Of a stretch of DNA of 64,000 nucleotides, positions 34,368-46,693 are shown piece after piece. The first letter of the stretch is position 1. The number at the start of each line of letters is the position of its first letter. Under the pieces are notes generated by a model that was given only the letters and a program-made list of their open reading frames with translations, was not told the DNA's origin and searched no databases. Location of the stretch: assembly GCA_013368445.1 (NCBI GenBank), contig JAACJO010000008.1, positions 1,550,001 through 1,614,000 on the forward strand, read 5' to 3'. Source of the stretch: Leucocoprinus leucothites (taxonomy: Eukaryota; Basidiomycota; Agaricomycetes; Agaricales; Agaricaceae). The translations under genes were made by a program, and so were the position numbers.

Positions 34368-37020
34368 ATGGGGATTTCGCCTGGAGTCCGTTTTATTGGG
34401 CACTCACTAGCCCAATTTTTGCTCCCCTGTCTCATTGCCTTTGGTTCACTCACCGTAATAACTGATCGACTTGCTGTTTCCCTTCCCAAGCCAATCCTCG
34501 TCTTACTCAGTGCCGCTCCGCGTCTCTTGTATCTTTTTGTGAAGCCATCGATTGATAATCGCCGAAATTCGAAGACCGCTAGGACGCTCGGTGCATCTCT
34601 TCCTCCCCATATCGACATCAAATCAGCAGACGTTACCAGACGAGCAGTCGAGAATTTCAAAACTGGATACCCAGGTTGGTATATAAATTTCAAGCGTCCG
34701 AGAATCAGAGATTGATTTGGGGTGTCCAGTTGAGTTTTTCAATGAATGGACCCAACAATTCGGCCAAACTTTCAGGTTTACAGTGGGCATGGAAGAACGG
34801 GTGCGTTATCATCATATATACTGTCTCATACCCTTATCATCTTCCTGCAGTACTTTACAACAGAACCTGACCATGTTAAGGTAAGCTTGGTCAGTTCTTC
34901 ACCCAGGCAGAGGTGTTGACGTTCTCATTTCAGGCAATTTTGGCCACACAATTTGATGCTTTCGAGAAAGGTTGGTCACGCTGAGGCTGACACGTAGCCC
35001 CTCATTCTGACCCGCTGTAGGACCCACTGTCTTTACCCAGTTGAAGTCACTTCTTGGGGCGGGAGTATTCAATTCAGATGGTACGTATTCATGTCCACAC
35101 TTGTCAAAATCAGAGTTTGAATTTGATGTGTTAGGTGAAATGTGGAAGTCAGTATTTGTGTCTCCTTGAGGTCTCGGCCTAGTCGTTGATCTTTGTTTCC
35201 TCAGATTCCATCGTTCCATCACCCGACCATTCTTCAGCAGGGAACGGATCAGTGATTTTGATATCTTTGATCGACATGCTGATGATGCACTTAAACAAGC
35301 TAAAGCTCGGCTTGCAGAAGGCTATCCCATTGATTTCCAGGTACGGGATTATTCGGTCTCCGTTGCGTTTGTATATTGATTGACGGAATAATAACGTGAA
35401 GGATTTGGTCTCGAGATTTACATTGGACTCCGCAACTGAATTCCTATTCAGAAATGACGTCCATTCCCTGGGTGCTGGCCTACCTTACCCTGACCATCCT
35501 TCGCCTTTGGCCAAGCCCAACTCGGTCGTCTTCGAGAACCACCCATCCAACGCATTTGTCAAAGCCTTTGTTGGAGGGCAGGATGTCGTTAGTTTGCGCA
35601 GTCGGCTGGGTAACTTCTGGCCCTTGAAAGAGATGTCTGGAGATGCCGTTGCCCCCCTCAGGAAGGAAGTCGATCGATTTGTGGAACCATTTGTGCAGGA
35701 AGGCATGAGGCGAAAGCAAGAAAAAGCAAATGGTGCAAAAGCTAACGGAAGCGAGACCCTTCTGGACTACCTGGTCGATCAGACCCCTGGTATGTCTCCG
35801 ATAGCGTTTTCCGACGTGTATTTGCTAATGATACTTGTTTACTAGACACTGAAGTAATTAAGGATGAGGTACGTATGGATTTTCTTAGGCCTATTCATCG
35901 TCTGACACTGGTGAAGCTTGTCAACCTTCTCGTTGCCTCAAGGGATACGGTTAGTGCTCCTGGCGTTGGTGATTATTTCTCGCAATTGATCCCCTTTTGC
36001 AGACCGCTTCTCTGTTGACCTTTGCACTGTACATGCTTATTGAACATCCCGAAATTAATCGCCGTTTGAGGGAAGAGATTTTGTCAAGGGTCGGGCCGGA
36101 GAGTAGACCGTCGTATGATGACATTCGGGATATGAAGTACTTGCGGGCATTCCTAAATGGTACGTGGTTTGATCTTCCTTGAAGCCAGTCTCAGACTAAC
36201 CGGTACTATGTAGAGGTTCTGAGGCTGTACCCAGCGGTGTAAGTTTTATTAAAGTTATTCAATTTCTGGCGCTTGACTCAATTGTTTTAAATTACTGTGG
36301 ATATTAGTCCCGTGAACAGTCGGTGAGTCCTTCGGCTTCATTTCACGATGCCCGAGTAATTAATGTTTCCTTCAACGGTTAGGACATCTACTAAGCCTGT
36401 CATCCTCTCACCTTCTGCCGGGGCTGATTCTCCTATCTACGTTCCAACTGATCGACGGTAAGAGTCATCGAGTTTGTCCGCTTGAATACGTTTGCTTACT
36501 GATGACCGGTAGAGTGATTTACTCCGTCTTCTTAATGCACAGGCGTGCCGACCTTTGGGGTCCAGATGGTAAGTATCTTTCAATTGGTTTACCAACTCAA
36601 TTGGTTGACTTTGGCCTCAGCACTCGAGTTTGATCCCGACCGCTTCCTAGATGAGCGGCTGTCGAAATTCCTCTTGAAAAACCCCTTCATCTTCACACCC
36701 TTCAACGCTGGACCTAGAATATGCCTTGGACAACAGGTATGTTATTTGTTCCCTCTCCCAGCAGGCGGGTTTCTAATCAGATAATTGCATAGTTTGCTTA
36801 TAATGAAGCATCGTTCTTCCTTATCCGGTTACTCCAACAATTTTCATCATTCAGCTTGGCTTTGGATGGACAGCCACCTGATTCACTGCCCCCTAAGAAC
36901 TGGGCCGGAAAGGAGGGACCTCAGGGTCGTGATAGAGTGCGTCCAGCCACTCACTTGACTATGTATGTAAAAGGTGGATTGTGGGTGAGGATGAACGAGG
37001 TGAAGGAGGCAGATATTTAA
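34368..37020 (+). CDS. Cytochrome P450, CYP63/CYP52-like (copy B)
   Basis: Multi-exon gene with the same splice layout as P450 A. N-terminus [20 protein letters not shown] with two membrane stretches. Exons read [86 protein letters not shown] helix [21 protein letters not shown] helix [19 protein letters not shown], haem loop [14 protein letters not shown], end [12 protein letters not shown]. All catalytic motifs are intact. It is clearly a duplicate of P450 A with diverged loops, so substrate ranges may differ. Anchored in the ER by family. Confidence 0.92.
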
Positions 37021-37098
37021 TGCAGATTTTGTAGTATTTGTAACACATCTGAATTACAGCTCTTGATTTTTTCCATCCTGACAGGATTAAAGTATTTC

Positions 37099-38661
37099 TC
37101 AAATAAAACTCGCTAGTGGACTAGAGAGATCGACACTGGCGGGAACCTCTCCCCTATTAGTGCGTAAGTGGATGTAAAACCCACCGTAACCGTAACGGGA
37201 GCGAGAATGAACACGTTCTCGAAGGTCGAGTGCTTGTAGGAGGTGATCCTGGCTAAGTAACTGGCACTCTGCCAGTCCAAGTGGTTCTTGTCGAGTGACG
37301 AGTGTCTGCATTGCTGACGAATACCACTTTTGAACGCCCAAGTCCTGGGCCATGCGCAGTTTCGTGGAAATTGTCCCAAAGTCAGAGTCTTCTAACCTCT
37401 CGACTGCCAGCTGTTTTACTTGAGACATCTCCCATCTTGCTGCGAGTCTCAAGATAGAAGCCCAATTATCGGACGAGAGCTCGGGGTTAGCGACAGGTTC
37501 GCTGAAAGTCTGAGGTTAGATATCCGCGACGAGAGCTTCAAACAACCACTTACGGAAATAGGAAACTCAGTAGCGCCTCAAAATCGGCTTTGGTCACGCT
37601 TGAGCCGATAACGAGTGGGTCCTGGATATCGTATTTACGAAAACCAGGCTTTGAGAATAGACGTCGGAAAGCTGGAGAATGCCTCGCAAATGGACGGTTG
37701 GGTACTTTATATAGTTCGTCTTCTACCTAAACATTCAAAATGTGAGCCCCTATAGTAACTTGATAAGATCCATCATATGACGCACCTTAAAGACGACTTT
37801 TTCAAAGAAGAACTGCCCATTTTTCCGCAAACTTTCGCTTTCGGCTTGAGTGCAGTTTTCATCCAAGCTGTCGTGGCTGGGAGGGATGGGACAAACAAAT
37901 TCTACAGAGCCCAGATCGAGGTTAATCTGGCCCCGCTCCGGTCTCAGCTCCCAACGAACGATCTTATCCCCACCAACGTCATAATAATCTTCTGTGTCGC
38001 GAAATATGGGATAGCATGACTCTCGGATAGCCGCAGCTTGAAGAGCGGTATCCTGATCAAGCAATTGAAACTCTCTGATCCCGAGCGGTTCACTACGTCG
38101 GATCAGCCTGTCTAAGGCGGGTTGTATCCAGTCCTGGATGTCGTATTGTTTGGCGAGCTTCCATTTATAGGCGGGATCGTCTTTGAGGTCCTCGACGAGG
38201 TGTTTGATCGCAGCGGTTCTCACTCTATTCATATCCCACATTCTTGATAACTCAAGGACAAGTAACCACTCTTCCATGGTCAGAATTGTGTCGTTGAAGC
38301 TATATGACAGTATATTTCAATGACGAGTGTCCAGAACCTGTCGTATGCCCACTCACGGATTTCTTGGGCAGAGGACTTTGAGGAGCGCACGGAAGGAATT
38401 AGCAGTGATCGTATCGGGGAGTACAATGGGCGTAGCATCCCCAGAACCTTCGCCGCCATTTCCGCCCTCGCTGCTCGTGGGTTGTGGGAGCTGAAGCATG
38501 TCCAAGAAAACAGGTGACTCCTGAGATAAGTATTCACGAGGGATGCGAAATAATGTATCTTCGGCCTATAGTACTATGTTATTAACCATCGAGCACATAA
38601 GTTCTGGACATACACGGAAGATAAGGGGTTCAACAAAGTATTCAATGTCATTATGGGGCAT
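37099..38661 (-). CDS. Double BTB/POZ protein (two complete BTB-BACK-like units fused)
   Basis: Exons (complement) 38661-38614, 38565-38357, 38299-37786, 37726-37554 and 37501-37099 join to 448 residues with every phase closed. Unit 1: DIEYFVEPLIFR | AEDTLFRIPREYLSQESPVF, SFRALLKVLCPRNP, then WLLVLELSRMWDMNRVRTAA and LAKQYDIQDWIQPALDRLI. Unit 2 follows without a stop: NGQFFFEKVVFK | VEDELYKVPNRPFARHSPAF, FEALLSFLFP, then WASILRLAARWEMSQVKQLA and AQDLGVQKWYSSAMQTLV, ending DLSSPLASFI. Both units keep the two family introns in the same places and phases (0 and 2). Unit 2 has no ATG of its own in its first-exon segment, which supports fusion rather than two genes. Confidence 0.82.
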
Positions 38662-39089
38662 GATGGTTTTTCAGTCGGTGTAGAAACCTGGGCACTCTGG
38701 CAACTCGAACTCCAGCCTTTTAAAGATATACGTACACTTGACTGAGATTGTATTATCCATCGATAAGTGAGCGGCATTTGGGTCAATCAGCCGTCCGCAG
38801 CAAGAAGAGATCCCAAGTGGCTTCTAGAATCTTTCGAATCTTCTGAAACGATGGATTTATCCAAACCTGTCACTGCTGTGCATGAATGGAACGTACGCTT
38901 GAGGTGGGATGCAGGAGAGGGGTCAGGGCGGACAAGCTCAAGGGCAGGCTTACGGTTACTAGCCACGGGCTTTGCCGGCTCAAGCGCTCAAGTCTCACTT
39001 GTTCGTGACCCAACTTTGGGCGCTTACTATTATGCATCTACTTTAGTGACTGAGTCTCTCTTACACAAATCACAAATAATCTAGGACCA
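38662..39089. other. Spacer, nothing recognised
   Basis: About 430 nt between the double-BTB promoter side and the 3' end of F-box gene A. Confidence 0.4.
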
Positions 39090-40759
39090 CTACAGACTGA
39101 AACCCTGCCCCATCTCCGGAGCTGGGTCGGACACCAAAAGAGCCGTGCCACAGAACGGATCAAAATCTATGAACCGCAAGTCATCTTCCTTCTTATCCAC
39201 CCAGGGAGCCAGATCCATTTTGGCTAGGTTCAAATGGGTGGTCGTCACACCAGATTTCTGGCCCAGACCCTCGACGCGTAGCATTTGATAATTGATATGT
39301 CGGAGCTTCGGTCGTCCGCCAGACTGGGGCTTAGCAACAACTCTACAGGAGAAAACGCCAAGCATATGGTCAGCCTGGAATGAAGGCATCGTGAAGACAG
39401 TTCCTCCTGCATGAAATCCCTGTACTTCTTTTGTCATGGCTTTTACAACCCAGTCCCAGTCGTCCCCCAAGTTCTCGAGAGCCACAAACTGGATTTTCGA
39501 TGTCTTATCTTCGGGAAAACCGGCCTCAACACCAACAATGACGAACGAGTTGGTAGGAAAGGTTCGATGTGTTATTTGATAGGATCTCCAAAGTGGCTGG
39601 CCCTCTGGCAGGCTGCAATGAGTGACAGCTTGAAGCGGAATCGGGGCAACTTGAGCCAATTTTGCTTCTTCCTCCGCATTGGGGCGAGAAAAAATGCAAA
39701 AATGGGTACCGGAGTCGATGATCAAGAGGATATACATGTCAGACACATAGATCTCTTTGCTAGGGAACGAATTTTCCCAAACTGGAGGAATAGGAGGCAC
39801 CAACTATTATATCAGCAATACCTCGATGAGTGTACTTACTCTATAACGACAAATGAGGTAACGTACTCGATATTGAGAAACGGCCTTCGTTCTTAGGTCC
39901 AGGATGTTTATATCAGTCTCGTATTCCAGGTCCGGATTATAGGAGTAGACCACGACACAGTGACCTCTGATGATCATGTAGTTGATAGGGCGCCTTTGAG
40001 GGTTTGCCGCGACATTTGAGCAAGCCGAAATATAAGGCCTCGAATCGGTACCATTGAGCTTTATCTCCGCCAATCGTCTGTGAGTCTGGGATCAGGAACT
40101 TGATGGATCTGAGTGACGATTGACTTACACATTCTCGTCCGAACTATAGGGGTCCGGCTGGCTGATCACATAGAAAGTATTCGAATCGTGATCCATATGA
40201 TACAGGTGATAATCAGTAACTTGACGGTTGTCGTGAGGGCGTGTGTGCATCGGGACTTTATACTCGAACACAACGCCCCCACTCCGGGACACATTTCTTC
40301 TCGAGAGCCATTGGTAAGCACATCCAAAGGGAGCCCCTTCCATCGTGACAACAACATATTCTCTCATAACAACCAAAGGTCTTCGCCAGTAATTATCGTT
40401 TTCTGAGCGGTACGCGCGGGGAGGCGAGGCGCATACTCCATCAGTGCCAGCAAATTTCTCCTCTAGCTCTTCGGCTTGGGCCATAGTCGTCGCAAGCTCT
40501 GAAAGAGGCTTTGTGTTTGGGTCCATGGATGGTCGGAGGATGTGTTTAGTTCGGTTGAAGACAGCAATCCAGACATGTCGAGCCTTCGTCAGCTGGGCCA
40601 ACCGGCGACAGACCTGTTGAGTGGTACCATTATGAGCAGCCTTGACTTGGAAGCCTAGGAATCAGGACTCGCCTGTCTACAAGAGAGAACCGACAATGCT
40701 GGGAGTAGGCTCAAGACCTCACTCAGGACATCATCCGGGAGACCTAGTAACGAGGGCAT
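39090..40759 (-). CDS. F-box protein A
   Basis: Exons (complement) 40759-40673, 40613-40129, 40077-39867 and 39803-39090 join to 498 residues. The F-box is at the N-terminus: LLGLPDDVLSEVLSLLPALS, then VCRRLAQLTKARHVWIAVF. The rest is a long beta-rich region (VVMREYVVVTMEG; YHMDHDSNTFYVIS; INYMIIRGHCVVVYSYN; LRFIDFDPFCGTALLVSD), probably a propeller-like substrate module. The first intron has a GC donor (CAG|GCGAGT) and a normal AG acceptor. The F-box binds Skp1 in SCF ubiquitin ligases by family. The gene is a tandem paralogue of F-box B with all three introns at equivalent places. Substrate unknown. Confidence 0.85.
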
Positions 40760-41410
40760 TGCAATCGCCTTCAAAGCGGTCGGGTGAGCGCGGTAGCAAA
40801 GATCAGGTTTATAACACCATTGGAACGTGGGGACGTACCAGGGTTTGGGATTCAAAGTGCCACTCTTTATTGGAATTCTGACTCGATTCCAGCCTTGTGA
40901 GTATTATATCGTAGTACTACTTTTTGAGTCATAGTTGATGTGACGACCCTCAGACTCTGATCGTTTTAAGCTTCGCCCGCTTATTGAATTGATACGCCTC
41001 GTGGTGAACTCCTAGAGAATGATTCGGAATTGTCCGAGCTTGATTTATTGAATAGGGTCGCTTGGGAGGCCTGCACATTTGAAATGGTCGACCTTGTTAC
41101 ATGAATGAAGTTTCAATTGACTCGTCACATTCCAGACCAAACGCTTCTCTCGTGCGCGTGCAGATGTCGGGGGCAACTGAAACAAGAGCTGGCTTCTATA
41201 TTTTGTGTAAAGCTTGACTTTGGCTTTGCACGTTCAGTTAGCCTGGGCCTTTAATCAAAGCAATCACGACGTCGGTGATGGATTTGACCGTCGGACGCAA
41301 AAGCGAAGCTGTAATGCTATGACACTTACCAATGAGCTGTGAGGGACGAGGGAGCTAGAAGTCAAGATAAAAATCAGCGATCTATTAGCTATATCGCATC
41401 CGCTCATACA
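40760..41410. other. Spacer between tandem F-box genes
   Basis: About 650 nt, no gene recognised. Confidence 0.4.
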
Positions 41411-43224
41411 TCATCTACTCAGATAATCTAACACAGCAATCGAACATGGTTCAAAGAGGTTTTGGCCGTACGGTCCAATGGAAACAAGTACCCTTCCGCC
41501 AAAAGGATCTATGTCAACAAAATGTGCCTCCTCTCGTGCCTCATCCATACACGGTACCAAATGCATCCTGGTCATAGTGAAGTGAACCTGGGTCGAATTC
41601 CGGTCGAACTTTGAGGGTGGCTCTATGGGGAGGTCTATGTGGATGGTATAGTAGGACCTGCCTCCCCCTCTCGGAGCTTGTGAGGGACCAGTCCAACCTA
41701 TATTTTGCCCCCGGCTTAGGGACCACAACTCCCCCGCAGTACTGAAAGCGGTAGCACCCAACACATAACATGACCTCTTTCCACCATGCACCGTAGGTAT
41801 CACTACTCGTCCTCGCATGGTGCCTGGGAGTTCCATGCACTCCTCCAGACTTATATGCCACTGAGCTTCTGAATACTCGACAAAGGAAAGATGAATTTTA
41901 GTTGTTTGATCTCGGGAACCAGTATTCAGCCGATAGCTGAAATTAATGAACACAAAAGAGGGAGTTTGAGATGGACACGGGAGGAGGTCGTAAATTGGCG
42001 TAGGAAGGGTGCCATCGAAGCATGCATGAAGCCGGGGTAAAGAACTTGCTGTGGTTGACGCTGCTGGTGGATGGTTTGTGCTTGGGCGAGGGAAAATGGC
42101 GAAGTCCTTCAAAGATACAAGGACGAAATACGTCTCAAAAATATAAAGCTTCCTCTCGAGCGTTCTCAGAAACTTCAATCTGGGAACAACCAACTAGGAG
42201 TTTGCCAAAGGATCAGGTCAGACAACATTTAAATGGTGACACGAAGGACGGCACGCACACAGACTTGGGAGACCTCTTTAGTACGCAGGTCTATGATATC
42301 CAGATAAACGCAATTGTTGGTTTCTTCCTGAGGGTTGAGACGGTAAAGGCAGACGTAACGGTCATCCATGGTCAAGGATTTGGCAAGAGGATATCCAGCT
42401 AGAAGAGGAACTTCATATTCTGTTCTAACACAGGATCCATCTTCCGCATCAATCTCGAAGCAGGCGAAATACCTGGATCATTTCATTGTAGTGGTTTAAC
42501 GTCAAAGAGAGAATACAGACATAAACTCACAGTGAAAGTTGGCTGGTCTTGGTAGAACTCCTCCAACCTGAAAAGGCATGGTAAGCCAGGTAAACGGCGT
42601 GTGATGCGTGATCTATGCGATAAGTATATCCTAAATACTGTGGACCGATAAGATATTCAAAGCAAACACCACCAGGCTCGTTTCGCGAACTTTCGAGCAA
42701 GGAGTCTTCTTTGACAGTAGGCTCCTCAAGACGACAAGTTCGAAGGGGGATCCACTGAAGTTTGGTAGACTGTTCTCCGTTATTCTGGCAGAAAATAACA
42801 TATTCTCCCATCAACGCCATCGGCTGAGGAGGAAAAGGCCAGGAAGGCGGAATGTGCGTTCGATTCCACACGGGAGCAGTCTTCAAGGCATCTTCATCGA
42901 CCCATATTCTTTCCAGGCGTTCAGCGCGGATTATGATCTTCTGGAGCTCAGGTGACGTTATTTGACCGATATCTGCGATTGTTGGGCGAAGAGCGTGTTC
43001 GGTTCGATGGTAGATCGTGATCCACAAGTGTTTATCGTTCGTCAACTGGTTAAACTTATGACAAACCTGAAAAGCGTGGCCATCGGAACTCTGAGCTCCC
43101 AAACCTGAACTTTATAAAGGGCCGAGAAAGAGCTTACCCTTTTGCAACGCAGGACGATCGCAACAGGTAGTAGTGCAATTATCTCGAAGAGTAAGTCATC
43201 AGGTAAGGTTAGAAGAGAAGCCAT
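41411..43224 (-). CDS. F-box protein B
   Basis: Exons (complement) 43224-43138, 43066-42531, 42472-42259 and 42193-41411 join to 539 residues. F-box: LLTLPDDLLFEIIALLPVAI, then VCHKFNQLTNDKHLWITIYH. Downstream beta-rich region: MALMGEYVIFCQNN, YRIDHASHAVYLAYH, MDDRYVCLYRLN, IIDLRTKEVSQ, and AHFVDIDPFGGRVLVS near the end, each with a counterpart in F-box A. Exon 1 is exactly 29 codons in both genes. Here the first intron has a standard GT donor. Presumed SCF substrate receptor; substrate unknown. Confidence 0.85.
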
Positions 43225-43495
43225 CACATGCATCAGCGGTGTGTTACAGCTGAAAACAGTAGGAGGGGGCAACTAAATACAAGGTATACCATTAAGAGAT
43301 ATGACTTCAGCAGCCACGGCCGCGCAGCCCAAGACTTAAATAACATCATCCTCCGGAATATCTGATGCATATAATTTAGTCAATTGACATGAGAACTGGA
43401 TGCCCATATTTATGCATGTAATAGATACCAAACAAGTAAAAGCACAGTCTCCTCTCAGAATCCCCTCACGTAACCAAGGAATGCACCGCAGCCGC

Positions 43496-44272
43496 CTAAT
43501 CCACAGCTCGACTGGGTGAGGAAGGCGGGTACGCGATCGACAAAATACGTTCAGCAACAGGAGTAGGTATAATCGTAATCGTGATGCTTGGCTGTGGAAT
43601 CAAAACGGGCAATGCCAATGCCAAATTCCTCGGCTTTGGCTCTGCATCATCAGAACCTACACCGTGTGATTCTACCTTGTGGATAGAAGAAAGCTGTGAC
43701 CAACGACCAAGAGGATGCGATGGGCTCGGTGGTACGTCGGGAACTCGAATATCCTGTTTAAACAAAGAGCGTAAAAATCAGTTGAGGTCGCATAAAGGAT
43801 AGGAACACGAAGGCCGTACGTTGGCTGTATTGTGATGGGCGAAATTCAACGTAACTCCTCTTATCAGCGTAGACCAGACAATAATTATGAACCACGCGAC
43901 AGCAAACGACGAGAAGAACCGATACAGGGCTTTCTGTCGAATTTCGCGGTCCTCGATCATCTTAACAATGTGCGGTGGAAGGTTTGTTGTACTGTGGACG
44001 CTGCCGGCGTATGGAGCACTGAATGAGTCATGACGATAGTGTGCCTGACTTTGGTGTGGGTGAGGTGAATGAGGATGAGGCGAGATCGGTGATTGTGGAT
44101 GATGGTAATGCTGTGAATGAGTAGACGATGGTCCGGTAGTGACATATGGTGGGGGTGCGTGTGATGTTGAGGAATCGTATCGTGTAGCAGTCACAGGCGA
44201 TACAGGCGACTTGAGTGGGGATCGCTCGGATGACTGGGTCTGAGAAGTTTCATCGTCGTCGAGAATAATCAT
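43496..44272 (-). CDS. Pro/His/Ser-rich single-TM protein (copy A)
   Basis: Exons (complement) 44272-43820 and 43753-43496 join to 236 residues. The N-terminal 100 residues are disordered (MIILDDDETSQTQSSE; a run of SPISPHPHSPHPHQSQ). A basic stretch (REIRQKALYRFF) leads into one membrane helix (SFAVAWFIIIVWSTLI). The short C-terminal part contains VPPSPSHPLGRWSQL and LALALPVLIPQPSITITIIP. The order of disordered tail, Arg-FF and helix recalls the N-terminus of the 9.6-14 kb proteins but without the beta ectodomain. Paralogue-like gene at 45.5 kb. Function unknown. Confidence 0.65.
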
Positions 44273-45456
44273 TATGACACTGTCCGAGTAGCTGAAGGCG
44301 AGAAGGTCGTCGTCTCGATATGTTGTACTAAGGGGCTTGAAAGTGAGAGAGAGAAAGCAAGCCGAGAGTACTCAACGGGGATGTATAATTGATCCACATG
44401 TTGTGGACCATATGATTCTCCGCGCTCTTTGGTCCTCTGTGTTCCTCAATTGGTGTTGCCCACCTGACATTTATCAGATCACGCCTGACTCGCACAGTCA
44501 CCCTGAGCGCTCATGCTGTGCCCAAGGTAAGTACTTTGAAGCATTCAAAGAAGCGGCTACCCCGCAGCCGCAGTCAGGAAGCCTGGGGTTGAAGCTTTGA
44601 AAAATAGAATTGCCTTATTCAAAAGCGGGAAATGACGTGTTGATTGCGCAGATAAGCGTATGATACTGATATTGTACAATGGTGCAAGAAGGGTATGATG
44701 AATGCAAAAATAGGAATAACAGATATGAGAGTGATGAATAGGTATCAATACTGTGGAGTATGCCTCTCACGTCTTCGCATCAGAACACACTGTCAGACAG
44801 ACAATAGATGAAGTATTGTGAAGCTGTTCAGCACGTTCAACCAAGTATACCGAAGGTTTAGTACCGGCTTCGACCAGATACCTGACCGTCGTGGTCGCAG
44901 TTTATGTGGGTTCGGTCATGGCCTCTGATTACACACTGTCGGGGATAGTTGATCCGCCCAACACCTGACGTAGGTTGGGATTCAGAGTAGGTGTATCGAG
45001 AGCCAAAGGGTATTATCTCGGGGTAGAAGCAACAGTGGACGGTCTTCGGTGAGATGGGTAGCGAAAGTGAAAGGAACAGGCATGATGACACACGTGCAAA
45101 AAAGGACCTTGGCAGCAACGATGATGAGAAAAATAAATGTTTTTGCGAAAGGTTGCAGAAATGATGGGCGGCAAGGGCTTGGGAAAGGGAGAATTCAGGC
45201 ATGACTAGGGCTCGAAAGAAATTCGGGAAGGGTGGCGATGCTGGTCCCCCGCCCTAAACCAGGTATCGAGGCAGCGGCGGAGTTTGGGAGTGGGTCAAGG
45301 ATTCAACCGAGAACGTGGACGAGGCGTAAATGTCATCGGCTGTGGTTTGTGCGTGGATAGATAGTGAGAGCTGAATGCCTGATAGGAGCGACAGAAATCG
45401 CGCGCGTTCGTCGATAGAATCAGCTCATGAACGACCCCAGCAGCAATCAAAGCGAA
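44273..45456 (-). other. Spacer; possible small cysteine-containing secreted gene at 44858-45202 (-)
   Basis: About 1.2 kb. On the complement, 44858 to about 45050 encodes a protein-like end (PRQCVIRGHDRTHINCDHDG) preceded by VHCCFYPEII. Splicing out a 65-nt piece would join it to a hydrophobic stretch (TFIFLIIVAAK), giving a secreted Cys peptide, but I cannot find a matching ATG. The model is therefore weak. Confidence 0.3.
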
Positions 45457-46241
45457 TTAACGATCAGTAGTGATTACTACTCTTCTCGCATTGGATGGCA
45501 CCGTATCTGTTAATGTCGGCGTTAGGACCGGCATTGTGGACGCAGTGCTAAGAGCAGAGCGATACCGAGTCGAATATGCCACATATGGTCTACTAGTCCC
45601 GAAACTTGGCTTGACGACGGGCTACGCACCAACGTCAGCATGAGAATAGCTTGATAAAAGCCTGAAGTACTCACAAAATCTCTCCTTCTCCCATGTCCTC
45701 CATGAGGTGGCGGAGGACCATGATGAGGCGAGCGACCCCAGCCGCGTCCAGGATGTCCGAATATCACAATCCCGATGCATTGTACAAAGAGAAGCCACAG
45801 GAAGATGATCCCAAGTGCAACGAAGAATGAAGTGAAGAATCGCGCAAAAGCACGACGCGTCGGTCTGGTTGCCGAGGATGTATGTGAGGGTAGGCTTGAT
45901 CGTTCGTGGGAGTTTGAGGAATAGAAGTCGTATGGAATGGTTGTGACGCGGAGGATTGGGTGCGGATAAAGCCTTCGCTGAGAGGGTATTTGAGATTGAG
46001 GCGACGGTGGCAATAATGGTGAAGATGGGTCTGGGCTTAGCATGTCGTCAGAATTAGGGGTAGAATGGAAAAGGTGAGTATGGTGTGAGGGTATAGCGAG
46101 GTGCAAGTGCTGCTCATATGTATATGGCGGTGGCACTCCAACCGGAAATAGTCCATCCTGGATTGTGCTTGCTGCTATTTCAGGGTTAGTTAGCGTAGTG
46201 CTTTTGGAATTGGAATTATCTTCAACCGCGTCGATGATCAT
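45457..46241 (-). CDS. Pro/Ser-rich single-TM protein (copy B)
   Basis: Exons (complement) 46241-45675 and 45621-45457 join to 243 residues. I chose the ATG at 46241 (MIIDAVEDNSNS) because copy A starts MIILDDDE; a longer upstream frame exists. The disordered N-terminus contains VGVPPPYTYEQ (a PPxY motif, a typical WW-domain or NEDD4-ligase ligand) and SPLLPPSPQSQIPSQ. RRAFARFFTSFFVALGIIFL then forms the basic stop and membrane helix, followed by a Gly/His/Pro segment (PHHGPPPPHGGHGRRRDF) and a Ser/Thr-rich end. Function unknown; likely membrane adaptor or cell-surface protein. Confidence 0.65.
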
Positions 46242-46693
46242 ATGGTTGGTGAGGATGGAGTATGTAGCTGTTAAAAGAGCTGGAGGGGCCTGGGGATAGG
46301 CTAGAAGGCCGATAAGCGTTTCGGCAAAATCTGGAGAATCAGACGGGAGAGCCGGCTCGTAAGACGGAGAAACTTGAGAAGAGTTCAAATCAGAGCGTGG
46401 GAGGAAGAAGAAAGCCAGGGAACAAAGCAGCATGTGTAAAGCTACAAAGTATTGTCATGAAGACGGTTTCACAACAAGTAGAGAACCTGCACAGGGGTCA
46501 TGCAGAGTGATGGTTAACAGAAGGAGATGAGTTTCTCCTTCTACGCGTTAATTTGATCCGGAAAGTTGATTGCCGGACTTGTAAGATGACTAAGCGCTGG
46601 CTGGTATGTTACATCACGTGGGTTGATGGAATTTTCGAATCTCTTTCTCCAAACAGTGACCATCTTAAAAGGTTTTTTCAGGCAATAGTTTCG

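Noticed and set aside
46242..46433. Upstream extension of the 45.5-46.2 kb gene to an ATG at 46433
   Set aside because: The paralogue starts MIILDDDE, matching the internal MIIDAVED start. The extension looks like a signal peptide but has no counterpart; it cannot be excluded fully.
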